Part shown: positions 49,053-57,048 of the stretch, in pieces
How the letters are laid out: each line of letters opens with the position of its first letter
How positions within the stretch are numbered: the stretch's first letter is position 1
NCBI RefSeq assembly: GCF_024436415.1
Contig: NZ_JAFMZQ010000001.1
Location: 2,976,001 to 3,040,000, forward strand
DNA: 64,000 bases
Direction: 5' to 3'
Source: Pedobacter deserti
GTDB taxonomy: Bacteria; Bacteroidota; Bacteroidia; Sphingobacteriales; Sphingobacteriaceae
The notes under the pieces: generated by a model
What the model was told of the DNA's origin: nothing
What the model saw: the letters and a program-made list of their open reading frames with translations, nothing else
Database searches by the model: none
Made by a program: the position numbers and the translations under genes

Positions 49053-50039
49053 TTAGCCGATCGTTTCACGAATAAGTTTTGTATAAAAATCATTAAGCTT
49101 CATTCCCATGGCAGCTACCTGCTGGGGAATGAAGCTTGTTGCCGTTTGGCCCGGTATGGTATTGATCTCAATGAAATAAAAGTCGCCCTCATCACCTGTT
49201 AATATAAAGTCAATACGTACAACTCCCCTGCAATTCAGCTTTCTGTAAACCGACCTGGCTATATCGGCAACGCGCTCGCGTGTTTCAGGCCGTAACAGCG
49301 CTGGCGTGGTTTCTGTAGCCACGCCTGGTGTATACTTGGCCTCAAAATCAAAAAACTCCTTCTTTGTTTCCACCTCAGTAGCCGGCAACACAACAATGTC
49401 TCCGTCCAATTTGGCGACGCCAATGGTGAATTCCCGCCCCTGAATAAACTCCTCGATCAGCACCTGACTATCTTCTTTGAACGCTTTGTCGACCGCCTCT
49501 TCAAGATCATCTGCACGGACCACCTTACTCATGCCTATGCTGCTTCCTCCATTGTTTGGCTTTACAAAGAAAGGAAGCTTAAGATCTGCTTTGAGCTGAT
49601 TGAAATCATGATCGCCACCCTTGAAAATCTGAGCAGACCTGGCAATGTTCAAACCAGGCAAACCATTCACCACAGCCTTAGTATAACCCTTGTTCATCGT
49701 TATTGCAGAAGTCAGCGCATCGCAGGTGGTATAAGGCAAACCTAGCATATCAAAATAGCCCTGCAGCTTTCCGTCCTCACCCGGCGAGCCATGTATGCAG
49801 ATAAAGACACCGTCAAAGGTGATCCGACGCCCGCGTATGGTCAGCGAGAAATCGTTACGGTCCACCTCAATCTTCATGGAATCCGCAGGTTCATAGAACC
49901 AGCCCTGCTGTGTAAGCATGATCTTGTATACCTCGAATTTGTCAGGATCCAGATTTTGCGCGATCGTCGCAGCACTTTTTACGGATATCACCCATTCTCC
50001 TGTAGTTCCGCCTGTAAGCAAGGCTATCGTTTTTTTCAT
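49053..50039 (-). CDS. ddl: D-alanine--D-alanine ligase
   Basis: A 328-residue ATP-grasp ligase making D-Ala-D-Ala for peptidoglycan. The N-terminal ALLTGGTTGEWVISVKSA, CIHGSPGEDGKLQGYFDMLGLPYTTCD (in pieces), the ATP-binding FVKPNNGGSSIGMSKV and the terminal EINTIPGQTATSFIPQQ match the family. The divergent gene at 50147 has PASTA repeats and the cluster continues with mltG, a cell-wall context. Confidence 0.95.
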   Translation of the reverse strand: MKKTIALLTGGTTGEWVISVKSAATIAQNLDPDKFEVYKIMLTQQGWFYEPADSMKIEVDRNDFSLTIRGRRITFDGVFICIHGSPGEDGKLQGYFDMLGLPYTTCDALTSAITMNKGYTKAVVNGLPGLNIARSAQIFKGGDHDFNQLKADLKLPFFVKPNNGGSSIGMSKVVRADDLEEAVDKAFKEDSQVLIEEFIQGREFTIGVAKLDGDIVVLPATEVETKKEFFDFEAKYTPGVATETTPALLRPETRERVADIARSVYRKLNCRGVVRIDFILTGDEGDFYFIEINTIPGQTATSFIPQQVAAMGMKLNDFYTKLIRETIG

Positions 50040-50146
50040 TGACGGTTGTATTTTACCTTCCGCAAACTTATGTAATTCCGGCTATTTTAATTCCAATAAG
50101 AAAATATTTTAAGCTAAATTTGGCACACATATCTCGGAACCGAAGC

Positions 50147-50929
50147 ATGAGTAAATTCATATCCTACCTTAAAACAAAATCATTTCGAAACAACCTGATC
50201 GCAGCGGTACTAACCGTGGCTATCATCTTGTTTATCGCATTTTTCAGTTTACGGTACTATACTAAACATGGTCAGGGACTCAATGTACCCGTGTTAAAAG
50301 GGCTGAGCTTCCTGCAGGCGGTCGATAAGCTGGACCAACTTGGACTTCGTTATGAAGTGGACTCCGTTTATGTAATGGACATGCCCCCGGGAACGGTGCT
50401 CGACCAGGACCCGAACCCCAATACCTTTGTAAAAGACAACCGCACCATATACCTTACGGTGAGTATGAATACGGCGCCCAACGTGAAGTTTCCCGACGTA
50501 GTGTTTAAATCTTTAAGGCAAGCCAAAGCCATTATCGAAAGTTTCGGTCTTAAGCTTGGCGATACCACCTACAAACCCGATGTAAGTCGCGATGTAGTTC
50601 TCGAAGCCCAGTTCGGCGGGCAGTCGATAGCGGTGGGCCAGACCTTACCAAAGGGATCGAAAATTGATTTTGTTCTGGGCGACGGAAAAGGAAACGAGGA
50701 AGTTGACATTCCGACCTTACTCGGTTTAACCAAAGACGAAGCGCTCTTTGCCCTAAAAGGTGGTGCAGGCCTCACCTTAGGAACAATTACCTACGAAGGC
50801 AACATCACAGACTCCGCGTCGGCAGTGGTTGTTCGTCAGGACCCAATGCTTACCGACTCGGTAACCAAAGTAAAGCTTGGTACACCAGTAAACATTACGC
50901 TGTCCAACCAGCTCAGACAGCCGTTTTAA
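50147..50929 (+). CDS. Membrane-anchored PASTA-repeat protein
   Basis: A 260-residue protein from the ATG at 50147; the frame is open back to 50039 but the upstream part is not family-like. One N-terminal transmembrane segment (LIAAVLTVAIILFIAFF) is followed by three PASTA repeats (VPVLKGLSFLQAVDKL, FPDVVFKSLRQAKAII, IPTLLGLTKDEALFAL). PASTA domains bind cell-wall precursors or muropeptides in penicillin-binding proteins and Ser/Thr kinases. Here no kinase or transpeptidase domain is attached. It is 27 bases ahead of mltG and divergent from ddl. Confidence 0.85.
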   Translation: MSKFISYLKTKSFRNNLIAAVLTVAIILFIAFFSLRYYTKHGQGLNVPVLKGLSFLQAVDKLDQLGLRYEVDSVYVMDMPPGTVLDQDPNPNTFVKDNRTIYLTVSMNTAPNVKFPDVVFKSLRQAKAIIESFGLKLGDTTYKPDVSRDVVLEAQFGGQSIAVGQTLPKGSKIDFVLGDGKGNEEVDIPTLLGLTKDEALFALKGGAGLTLGTITYEGNITDSASAVVVRQDPMLTDSVTKVKLGTPVNITLSNQLRQPF

Positions 50930-50956
50930 CGTAAATTAAAGAACTACATCACCTAT

Positions 50957-52015
50957 ATGAATTCCGATCACAAACAAGCAAAAAGCCATACCAAGTTCAG
51001 GGCAATTATCGGCCTGTTACTTATTGCATTGGTCCTAGTCGCCTATTTTGGCTTCCAGTTTTACCGCGTATATTTTTCGCCGAACGTAAGCGGTGAAGAA
51101 GAATATCTGTATGTACCCACCGGGTCTAACATCGACGACCTGTACAAAGATCTGGAACGTAACGAAGCGCTGCTAAACCTGAGCACCTTTAAGGAGGCGG
51201 CGGGAAAAATGGATCTAGCCCAGGCATTAAAACCCGGACGGTATAAACTGGCTAAAGGCGCAAACAACCGGATCATCATCAATAAGCTTAAAGCAGGAAA
51301 CCAGGACCCGGTGATGCTGAAAATCCAGGGTTTTCGGAAAAAAGAGAACCTTGCCGGTGCGCTTTCAAGAAAGCTTGAGCCAGATTCCGCAGCTTTTTTA
51401 CAACTGTTAGACTCGGCTGCACTAATAGAAAAGTACGGCTTCAATAAAGACAACAGCTATGCGATGTTTATTCCAAACACCTATGAGATGTACTGGAATA
51501 CATCGGCGACTGAATTTTTCGAGCGCATGCACAAAGAGTACGAGAAGTTCTGGAACAATGAACGTAAGCAGAAAGCTGCGGCGCTGAACCTAACGCCAAT
51601 TGAAGTTTCGATTCTCGCCTCGATCGTAGATGCAGAGGCTTTGTACGACAAGGAAATGCCGATCATAGCAGGCTTATACCTCAACCGGCTGAACAAGGGC
51701 ATACTCCTTCAGGCCGACCCAACGGTAATCTTTGCCAGTGATGATTTCACTGTAAAGCGCGTAACCAATGCTTTGCTGAAAGTAGAGTCGAGGTACAACA
51801 CCTATAGGTACGCTGGCCTGCCCCCGGGCCCTATCATGATGCCAAGCATAGCCGCAATAGACGCCGTGCTCAATAAAGACGACAACAATTACATCTATAT
51901 GTGCGCTAAGGAAGATTTTTCCGGTTATCACAACTTTGCGGTAACAGTTCAGGAACATGAGCGCAACGCCAGGAAATATCGTGAAGCGCTGAACAAACGC
52001 AATATTTATAAATAA
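50957..52015 (+). CDS. mltG: Endolytic transglycosylase MltG
   Basis: A 352-residue YceG/MltG lytic transglycosylase that cuts nascent glycan strands at the membrane. A single N-terminal helix (AIIGLLLIALVLVAYFGFQFY) is followed by a LysM-like segment and the catalytic domain with FIPNTYEMYW, ILASIVDAEALYDKEMP, holding the catalytic Glu, and AGLPPGPIMMPSIAAIDAVL. The length is normal. Cell-wall neighbours (ddl, PASTA protein) and an 8-base gap to the next gene indicate an operon. Confidence 0.94.
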   Translation: MNSDHKQAKSHTKFRAIIGLLLIALVLVAYFGFQFYRVYFSPNVSGEEEYLYVPTGSNIDDLYKDLERNEALLNLSTFKEAAGKMDLAQALKPGRYKLAKGANNRIIINKLKAGNQDPVMLKIQGFRKKENLAGALSRKLEPDSAAFLQLLDSAALIEKYGFNKDNSYAMFIPNTYEMYWNTSATEFFERMHKEYEKFWNNERKQKAAALNLTPIEVSILASIVDAEALYDKEMPIIAGLYLNRLNKGILLQADPTVIFASDDFTVKRVTNALLKVESRYNTYRYAGLPPGPIMMPSIAAIDAVLNKDDNNYIYMCAKEDFSGYHNFAVTVQEHERNARKYREALNKRNIYK

Positions 52016-52022
52016 CAGACCG

Positions 52023-52430
52023 ATGTATCAGCACAGCACGAAGATCAGGGTTAGATACGGCGAAACAGATCAGATGGGCTACGTGTACTATGGAAACTAC
52101 GCCGAGTTTTACGAAGTAGCACGAGTGGAAATGCTGAGGAGCCTGGGGATGGACTACGCTTCGATGGAGCGTGAAGGCGTGATGATGCCCGTGCTGGAAA
52201 TGAACTGCAAATACATAAAGCCAGCCCGTTATGATCAGGAAATCACTATTGTCACCACCGTAGAAGAACTTCCAGGGGTTCGCATTCGTTTCAAGTACGA
52301 ACTGTTTAATGAAAGTGAGGAACTGATACACATCGGTCACACCACGCTGGTTTTTGTTGATATGGAAAAGAACAAGCCCTGTATGCCGCCTGAAAACTTC
52401 ATGGAAAAGATGCGTCCACACTATAAGTAA
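52023..52430 (+). CDS. Thioesterase (YbgC/4-hydroxybenzoyl-CoA type)
   Basis: A 135-residue hotdog thioesterase. The active-site Asp is in RYGETDQMGYVYYGNYAEFYEVAR, followed by GMDYASMEREGVMMPVLEM. It is closer to YbgC than the thioesterase at 46395. It lies 8 bases after mltG and 9 bases before the BrkB gene, so all three are in one operon. The acyl substrate is unknown. Confidence 0.88.
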   Translation: MYQHSTKIRVRYGETDQMGYVYYGNYAEFYEVARVEMLRSLGMDYASMEREGVMMPVLEMNCKYIKPARYDQEITIVTTVEELPGVRIRFKYELFNESEELIHIGHTTLVFVDMEKNKPCMPPENFMEKMRPHYK

Positions 52431-52438
52431 CCAGCAAC

Positions 52439-53431
52439 ATGGAATGGGTACATAAACAGCTGCTGCGTATTAAATTTTATGCGATGTTTATCGACTGGAC
52501 AAAAGTTTGCGTACTGCCCGGCTTTAGTCCCCTACCCCTATACACCGTAGCCACGTTCTTCTTCAAGGAAATTGGAAAAGACTCGCTGGTCAACAAAGCC
52601 TCTAGCCTGGCCTATAACTTCATGCTGGCCATCTTCCCGGCCATCATCTTCCTTTTTACACTCATTCCCTTCATTCCAAAAAGAATCGGCTTCCAGGAGC
52701 AACTCATGAACCTGATCATTCTGGTGCTGCCAGAAGAGGCCTATGCGGCTTTCAAGACCACGCTCGACGAGATCGTGAACCAGCAGAACAGCGGACTCTT
52801 GTCTTTCGGTTTTCTTCTCTCGCTTTTCTTTGCAACAAACGGCGTTCATAACCTCATGATGGCCTTTAACAAGTCGTCGTTGATTATAGAAACTAGGAGC
52901 TGGATTAGACAAAGACTTATAGCCATCGTTTTAACGCTTGTGATCGCCTTTTCTGTAATTGTATGCATCGTTGCCATGACCGTTGGCGAAATAGCACTCA
53001 ACTACATTGATAACACCTTAAACCTCAAAGACACGTTGACCACCTACGCCATTCAGCTAACGCGGTGGGCTTTGCTGGGTATACTGTATTTTGTTACCAT
53101 TTCCATTCTGTATCGTTACGGACCCGCGCATGCCAAAAAATGGAAATTCTTCAGTGCCGGGTCCTGGCTGGCAACCATCCTTGCCTTTTTTACGATATGG
53201 GGCTTCTCGTTCTACATCAACAACTTCGGTTCGTACAATAAAGTCTACGGTTCCATAGGTACACTTATCGTTATCATGATTTGGTTGTACCTAAACTCCC
53301 TGATCCTTCTCGTCGGATTTGAGTTAAATGCCAGTGTAGACCTGTCCAAACGCAGCGTTAAAATCATTAAACCGAATTTCAACGTATTCAAAAAACCTGA
53401 ACCCGCAGAAGGGAAACTGGAAAAGAAATAA
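52439..53431 (+). CDS. YihY/BrkB family inner-membrane protein
   Basis: A 330-residue protein with six hydrophobic segments and the YihY/BrkB patterns KASSLAYNFMLAIFPAIIFLFTL, FATNGVHNLMMAFNK and IVIMIWLYLNSLILLVGFELNA. The family was once misread as RNase BN. Its transport or envelope role is not established. It is the last gene of the mltG operon and of the conserved core. A lysine-rich tail ends the protein. Confidence 0.9.
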   Translation: MEWVHKQLLRIKFYAMFIDWTKVCVLPGFSPLPLYTVATFFFKEIGKDSLVNKASSLAYNFMLAIFPAIIFLFTLIPFIPKRIGFQEQLMNLIILVLPEEAYAAFKTTLDEIVNQQNSGLLSFGFLLSLFFATNGVHNLMMAFNKSSLIIETRSWIRQRLIAIVLTLVIAFSVIVCIVAMTVGEIALNYIDNTLNLKDTLTTYAIQLTRWALLGILYFVTISILYRYGPAHAKKWKFFSAGSWLATILAFFTIWGFSFYINNFGSYNKVYGSIGTLIVIMIWLYLNSLILLVGFELNASVDLSKRSVKIIKPNFNVFKKPEPAEGKLEKK

Positions 53432-53491
53432 AATTTTTCATTCTCAGTTTTAAGGCTTTATCTCATTTTCCTCAAAAAAAGTATTCAGCAG

Positions 53492-53522
53492 TTTGCAGAA
53501 TCAAGTCGTATTTGTACTTTTG
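53492..53522 (+). promoter_or_regulatory. Promoter of tRNA-Ser
   Basis: A -33 TTTG at 53492-53495 and a -7 TACTTTTG at 53515-53522 are separated by 19 bases, a near-perfect Bacteroidota primary-sigma promoter ending 4 bases before the tRNA. Confidence 0.8.
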
Positions 53523-53526
53523 CGCC

Positions 53527-53611
53527 GGAGAGTTGGCAGAGTGGTCGATTGCGGCAGTCTTGAAAACTGTTGAGTGTAATAGCTCCGGGGGTTCGAATCC
53601 CTCACTCTCCG
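53527..53611 (+). tRNA. tRNA-Ser (UGA anticodon)
   Basis: The acceptor strands GGAGAGT (53527-53533) and ACTCTCC (53604-53610) pair, with G as discriminator. The anticodon loop CTTGAAA at 53559-53565 carries TGA (53561-53563) on a GCAGT/ACTGT stem. A long variable arm follows, then the T-arm GGGGGTTCGAATCCCTC. The length of 85 bases with a large variable arm is right for serine. CCA is not encoded. The region after it is mobile-element DNA. Confidence 0.95.
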
Positions 53612-53680
53612 CTGAGTATAAATTGAAGGTAAAAGCGTCATTCGTGGCAAAATGACTTCAAGAATACGAAAAACAGGCCT

Positions 53681-53722
53681 GACGAGGGTTTAAACCCAGG
53701 GTTCATATCCCGTCTGGTCCGC
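53681..53722 (+). other. tRNA-like 3' half, degenerate
   Basis: Sequence ending GGGTTCATATCCCGTCTGGTCCGC looks like a T-arm (GGG-TTCATAT-CCC) plus acceptor strand CTGGTCC and discriminator G. No matching GGACCAG 5' half lies upstream, and the T-loop lacks the conserved A58. It is followed 24 bases later by a strong terminator. It could be a recombination scar of a tRNA gene or just a hairpin. Confidence 0.35.
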
Positions 53723-53745
53723 AAAAAATACTATTTAAGAGTAGA

Positions 53746-53776
53746 AAGCCTGTAGGTCACCTGATCTACAGGCTTT
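53746..53776 (+). terminator. Terminator downstream of the tRNA region
   Basis: AAAGCCTGTAG and CTACAGGCTTT form an 11-base stem with a 10-base loop and a run of seven or more T. It terminates transcription from the tRNA-Ser promoter before the integrase. Confidence 0.9.
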
Positions 53777-53969
53777 TTTTATGCATGTAAATGTGTCAAA
53801 ATTGTCATTAATGCACCTTACTGTAAGCGTAAATCGTGGCAAAAGAGATTTCAGAAAAAAATTGCCACGATTATCGATGTAACTCATTGATAACGAACAT
53901 GTTCATCAGGTTAACATCTTGATTCGCAGCCGCTTCAATCCGATATTAGTACACTTAATTTTTACCACT

Positions 53970-55187
53970 ATGTTGGAAAGAAGCTTCGGGTTGTTGTTTT
54001 TCCTGAAACAATCAAAAACAAAATCAAAAACTGCACGGTACATCTATCTCAGGATCACCGTTGACGGCATCGCCAAAGAATTCTCTACCAAAAGGACATG
54101 GACCGAAGATCGATGGTCACAGGACGTTGGCCGCGCGCTTGGAAACAAGGAGGACGCAAAAACGGTTAACGCCTATCTTGACACTCTTACGGCAAAAGTT
54201 TATCGGATCAAAGCGGAACTTTTGGAAACCGGTAAGCAGATCACCGCAGAAGCCATCAAAGATTATTTGCAGGGAAAAGTTGATGCTAAAAAAATGATCC
54301 TGGAACTGTTTGCCGAGCACAATGCAGAAATGAAAGCCTTGGAAGGCCGCGAATTCGCACCAGGAACCGTTCAGCGTTATGCTGTATGTTTAACGCATAC
54401 ACGCAATTTCATGTTTTGGAAGTACGGGCGCAACGATATGGAAATAGGTGAACTTGATTATGAGTTCATAGAGAAGTTCTGCTTCTATCTGAGAACGGTT
54501 CGCAACTGCGATCACAACTCAACCATGAAGTATCTGGCCAATTTTAAAAAGATCGTTTTAAGCTGCGTCAAAAAGGGCTGGCTCCCGAGAGATCCTTTCC
54601 TGAATTTCAGTCTTGCCCGGAAACCCGTGGAACGGTTGGCGCTGTCTCAAAGCGAACTTCAGCGCATCGCCTCAAAAGAAATTGAACTCGGGCGCCTCGA
54701 GGCCGTAAGAGATTGTTTCATGTTTTGCTGTTACACCGGTCTTGCCTATATAGATGCAGCGAATTTAAAACAGGAGCACATCGTTCGGTTCGATGATGGC
54801 ACGCTTTGGATAGACAGCAAACGGCAGAAAACCGGAAGCCCGGTGCGTCTTCCCCTACTGCCTGCGGCATATGCTATACTGGAGAAATACAATGAGCACC
54901 CCTGCCGAAAAGATCATGGTCAGATACTTCCCATTTCAAGCAATCAGAAAATGAATGCCTATCTGAAGGAAATTCAAACCATGTGCGGTATTACTAAGGA
55001 ACTTACATTTCACATCGCCCGGCATACCTTTGCGACAACGGTTACGCTTCGCAATGGTGTTCCCATCGAAACGGTGTCTAAGATGCTCGGGCATAGTTCC
55101 ATCAAGCAGACACAGCATTATGCGAAGATGTGTGATGAAAGGATCAGTAAAGACATGAATGCCCTTGCTGCGATATTAAACACGTAA
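53970..55187 (+). CDS. Tyrosine site-specific recombinase (conjugative-element type)
   Basis: A 405-residue integrase from the ATG at 53970 (MLERSFGLLFFLKQSK); an upstream TTG at 53919 is less likely. It has an N-terminal arm-binding domain, a SAM-like core-binding domain and the catalytic domain. Motif HIARHTFATT holds His and Arg II, then LGHSSIKQTQHYAK holds the last His and the nucleophile Tyr. At the usual first Arg the sequence reads CYTGLAYIDAANL, with Ala in place of Arg, as known in several Bacteroidota transposon integrases such as IntDOT. It would insert the island beside tRNA-Ser. Confidence 0.92.
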   Translation: MLERSFGLLFFLKQSKTKSKTARYIYLRITVDGIAKEFSTKRTWTEDRWSQDVGRALGNKEDAKTVNAYLDTLTAKVYRIKAELLETGKQITAEAIKDYLQGKVDAKKMILELFAEHNAEMKALEGREFAPGTVQRYAVCLTHTRNFMFWKYGRNDMEIGELDYEFIEKFCFYLRTVRNCDHNSTMKYLANFKKIVLSCVKKGWLPRDPFLNFSLARKPVERLALSQSELQRIASKEIELGRLEAVRDCFMFCCYTGLAYIDAANLKQEHIVRFDDGTLWIDSKRQKTGSPVRLPLLPAAYAILEKYNEHPCRKDHGQILPISSNQKMNAYLKEIQTMCGITKELTFHIARHTFATTVTLRNGVPIETVSKMLGHSSIKQTQHYAKMCDERISKDMNALAAILNT

Positions 55188-55278
55188 AGTTGCCCTATGA
55201 AAAAGTGGCTGTCGAAACGCCCAACACTTCACCAGCAAGAATCTGCTTGAGATAATAGCGTAAAAGTGACAGCCACTT

Positions 55279-55578
55279 CTATTTCATTAAAAGTTTTACT
55301 TTGCTACCCAGCATTGGATGGTAGCTCGGGGAATACACGATATACCCCATTGTTTGCAGCTCCTTCATATATTTGTGATAGGTAGGTATACTCCTCAGCC
55401 GGGCCAGTTCCATCACCCGCTTTCTGCTGATTCGGATCGAATCCAGGCTCATCGCCGTTTTTTCGTCAGCCGCCGCTATCTCGGAAATGGCCAAAAGAAT
55501 GCTCCTGTGCCATATGGTTATCCGCTGATCCCCGTTAATCTTCGCACGGAGTTGCTTCATTAGTTGCGTTTTCATCAT
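55279..55578 (-). CDS. Small helix-turn-helix-like protein of the mobile element
   Basis: A 99-residue basic, helical protein (WHRSILLAISEIAAADEKTAMSLDSIRISRKRVMELARLRS) with a winged-helix feel and a C-terminal strand pair. ATG codons at 55578 and 55575 are both possible. It overlaps the stop of the excisionase-like gene by 4 bases, so both are co-transcribed toward the integrase. Such pairs usually regulate excision or transfer. No specific family was recognised. Confidence 0.55.
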   Translation of the reverse strand: MMKTQLMKQLRAKINGDQRITIWHRSILLAISEIAAADEKTAMSLDSIRISRKRVMELARLRSIPTYHKYMKELQTMGYIVYSPSYHPMLGSKVKLLMK

Positions 55579-55838
55579 GACTTCCGTTTAGACAATAAAT
55601 CATTTACTTCCTTAGCGGGATAACGGTACCCGCGCGCACTGAGTTTCTTCGGGTTCAAAATGCCTTGGATTCTCAAGGAACGCAGGGTACCTGCCGAAAT
55701 ATTAAGCAGCTTCCTGACCTCCGAGCTTTTATACAAACCCTGTACTTTGGGTCCTTCAAAATACGGCGCCAGATAATCCTTGATCTCTGCAAGCAGCTCC
55801 CTTTTTAAAAATTCAATCTCTCCTCTTTCCATATACAC
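55575..55838 (-). CDS. Excisionase/MerR-type helix-turn-helix protein
   Basis: An 87-residue protein whose second half is a HTH_17 motif: GLYKSSEVRKLLNISAGTLRSLRIQGILNPKKLSARGYRYPAKEVNDLL in segments. This is the pattern of excisionase-like proteins in Bacteroidota mobile elements, which direct the recombinase toward excision. The start at 55838 is taken, with 55832 also possible. It is convergent with the integrase and coupled to the downstream small gene. Confidence 0.75.
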   Translation of the reverse strand: MYMERGEIEFLKRELLAEIKDYLAPYFEGPKVQGLYKSSEVRKLLNISAGTLRSLRIQGILNPKKLSARGYRYPAKEVNDLLSKRKS

Positions 55839-56147
55839 GTGTTTAATAAAATCTAATTTTCGCCTGCAACATAAGAAGCGTTTTCTCTGCCAGACACTTT
55901 GCTAGTTCGAAAATGATCATAAGTTCACAGAACAAATCACATGTGGGAAATCTAGGCACTCCACAGCATGACGTCAATTATGACATCTGCAGATAAACAC
56001 CGATTAAGATATCCACATTGTGCAGCAGTGAAAGAAGTAACGGATCGTGCACTCAAAGACGCTACCTGATGGTCGTTACACTCCAGTCTGGTCGATGTTG
56101 CCGAACAAGACTTAAAGTAGATAGAAAAAGTACGATGCCAAATAATC
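55839..56147. other. Intergenic region in the island, no gene seen
   Basis: No reading frame of note, RNA gene or clear repeat was found. The stretch lies upstream of the excisionase-like gene and downstream of a truncated dehydrogenase, and probably contains the former's promoter and a deletion scar. Confidence 0.5.
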
Positions 56148-56534
56148 TTAAAAAGAGGAAGTCAGTACAACTCTTTTAACTCCGGCATGGTTGGCTGCCC
56201 GCAGCACCCGCAATGCCCCGTCTCTAGCTGGAACAATCAATTCATTTTCATCCGCAGGTTCACCCGACGGAAAAGGGGAAGCAATATGTAACACATAATC
56301 ACACCCTGTGACTGCTTCGTTCCAACCCTTGTCACTGGTCAGGTCAGCTTCAAAAAAAATGAGACGGCTGAACTCATCCACGCCCCCTTCCCGCAACGCA
56401 TTTAAAATTATATCCTTTTTATCCAGAGAACGTAAAGTCGTGTTGACTGAATACCCCTGAAGTAATAATTGTAAGATGGTATGGATACCAACAAAACCGG
56501 TTCCTCCGGTTACTAAAACTGTCTGACTGTTCAT
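56148..56534 (-). pseudogene. Truncated NAD-dependent epimerase/dehydratase (extended SDR)
   Basis: The first 128 residues of an extended short-chain dehydrogenase: Rossmann loop VTGGTGFVGIHTILQLL, the Asp in FFEADLTSDKGW, VLHIASPFP, and VKRVVLTSS of the active-site strand. A stop follows one residue after that Ser segment. The catalytic Tyr-x-x-x-Lys and about 200 residues of substrate domain are missing, so it is a remnant. The gene's own promoter side is intact, which points to a deletion at 56148. Confidence 0.75.
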
Positions 56535-57048
56535 GATTCTTTATTTTGTGATGCAAAATTCACCAAAAAACAGATAACTTGCTTTGTTGTAAAGTCCGGT
56601 TTACCTTTGTTAGAAAGTCCGGATAATGCAACATTCCATATCATAGATTAGAACCTAAAAACAATACTATCGGATGAAGTTCAGGTTGTCTACAGACTCA
56701 TACTAAATATTTTGGAATTGAACGCCATGTTAATTATTAAACAAGGTATGCAAATTCGCATGATGCGAGAACTGAGCAGCGGGCTTGCGAACAGCTATAA
56801 TTACGCTCCATCGCATTCCCGCATCATCAACCAGACAGCTACAGGCGGCGATCATATTAGAATCCTCGTTTAAAAAAGGCTTAACTTCTGTAAGAGCGAA
56901 TAGAACGATTGATCTTCTGAACACATGACCTCCGTAAGTACATATATAACTAAAATTTTTATGAATATTTGATAACGAACATTTCTTTTTGTAAAATTAT
57001 ACTCGAAATAGTTGTTACAAAACAACATCATGCTCATTTACTATATTA
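56535..57048. promoter_or_regulatory. Intergenic region with AAAGTCCGG repeats
   Basis: AAAGTCCGG occurs at 56591-56599 and 56614-56622, in the position of an operator for the truncated dehydrogenase. Past 56930 the sequence becomes AT-rich and should hold the hamAB promoter, but no consensus box was clear. A 64-codon minus-strand frame at 56730-56924 has no recognisable content and is not called. Confidence 0.4.

Larger units (their letters stand above)
53643..53872. repeat. Repeated CGTGGCAAAA sites, probable recombinase arm sites
   Basis: CGTGGCAAAA occurs directly at 53643-53652 and 53835-53844, and its inverse TTGCCACG at 53862-53869. The latter two form an 11-base inverted repeat (AATCGTGGCAA at 53832, TTGCCACGATT at 53862). 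Positioned between a tRNA and an integrase, they look like arm-type binding sites of the recombinase or operators for its gene. The region is otherwise non-coding. Confidence 0.55.

Noticed and set aside
56730..56924. A 64-codon frame on the minus strand between the dehydrogenase remnant and hamA
   Set aside because: It has no recognisable sequence, composition is irregular, and neighbouring DNA looks regulatory or degraded.
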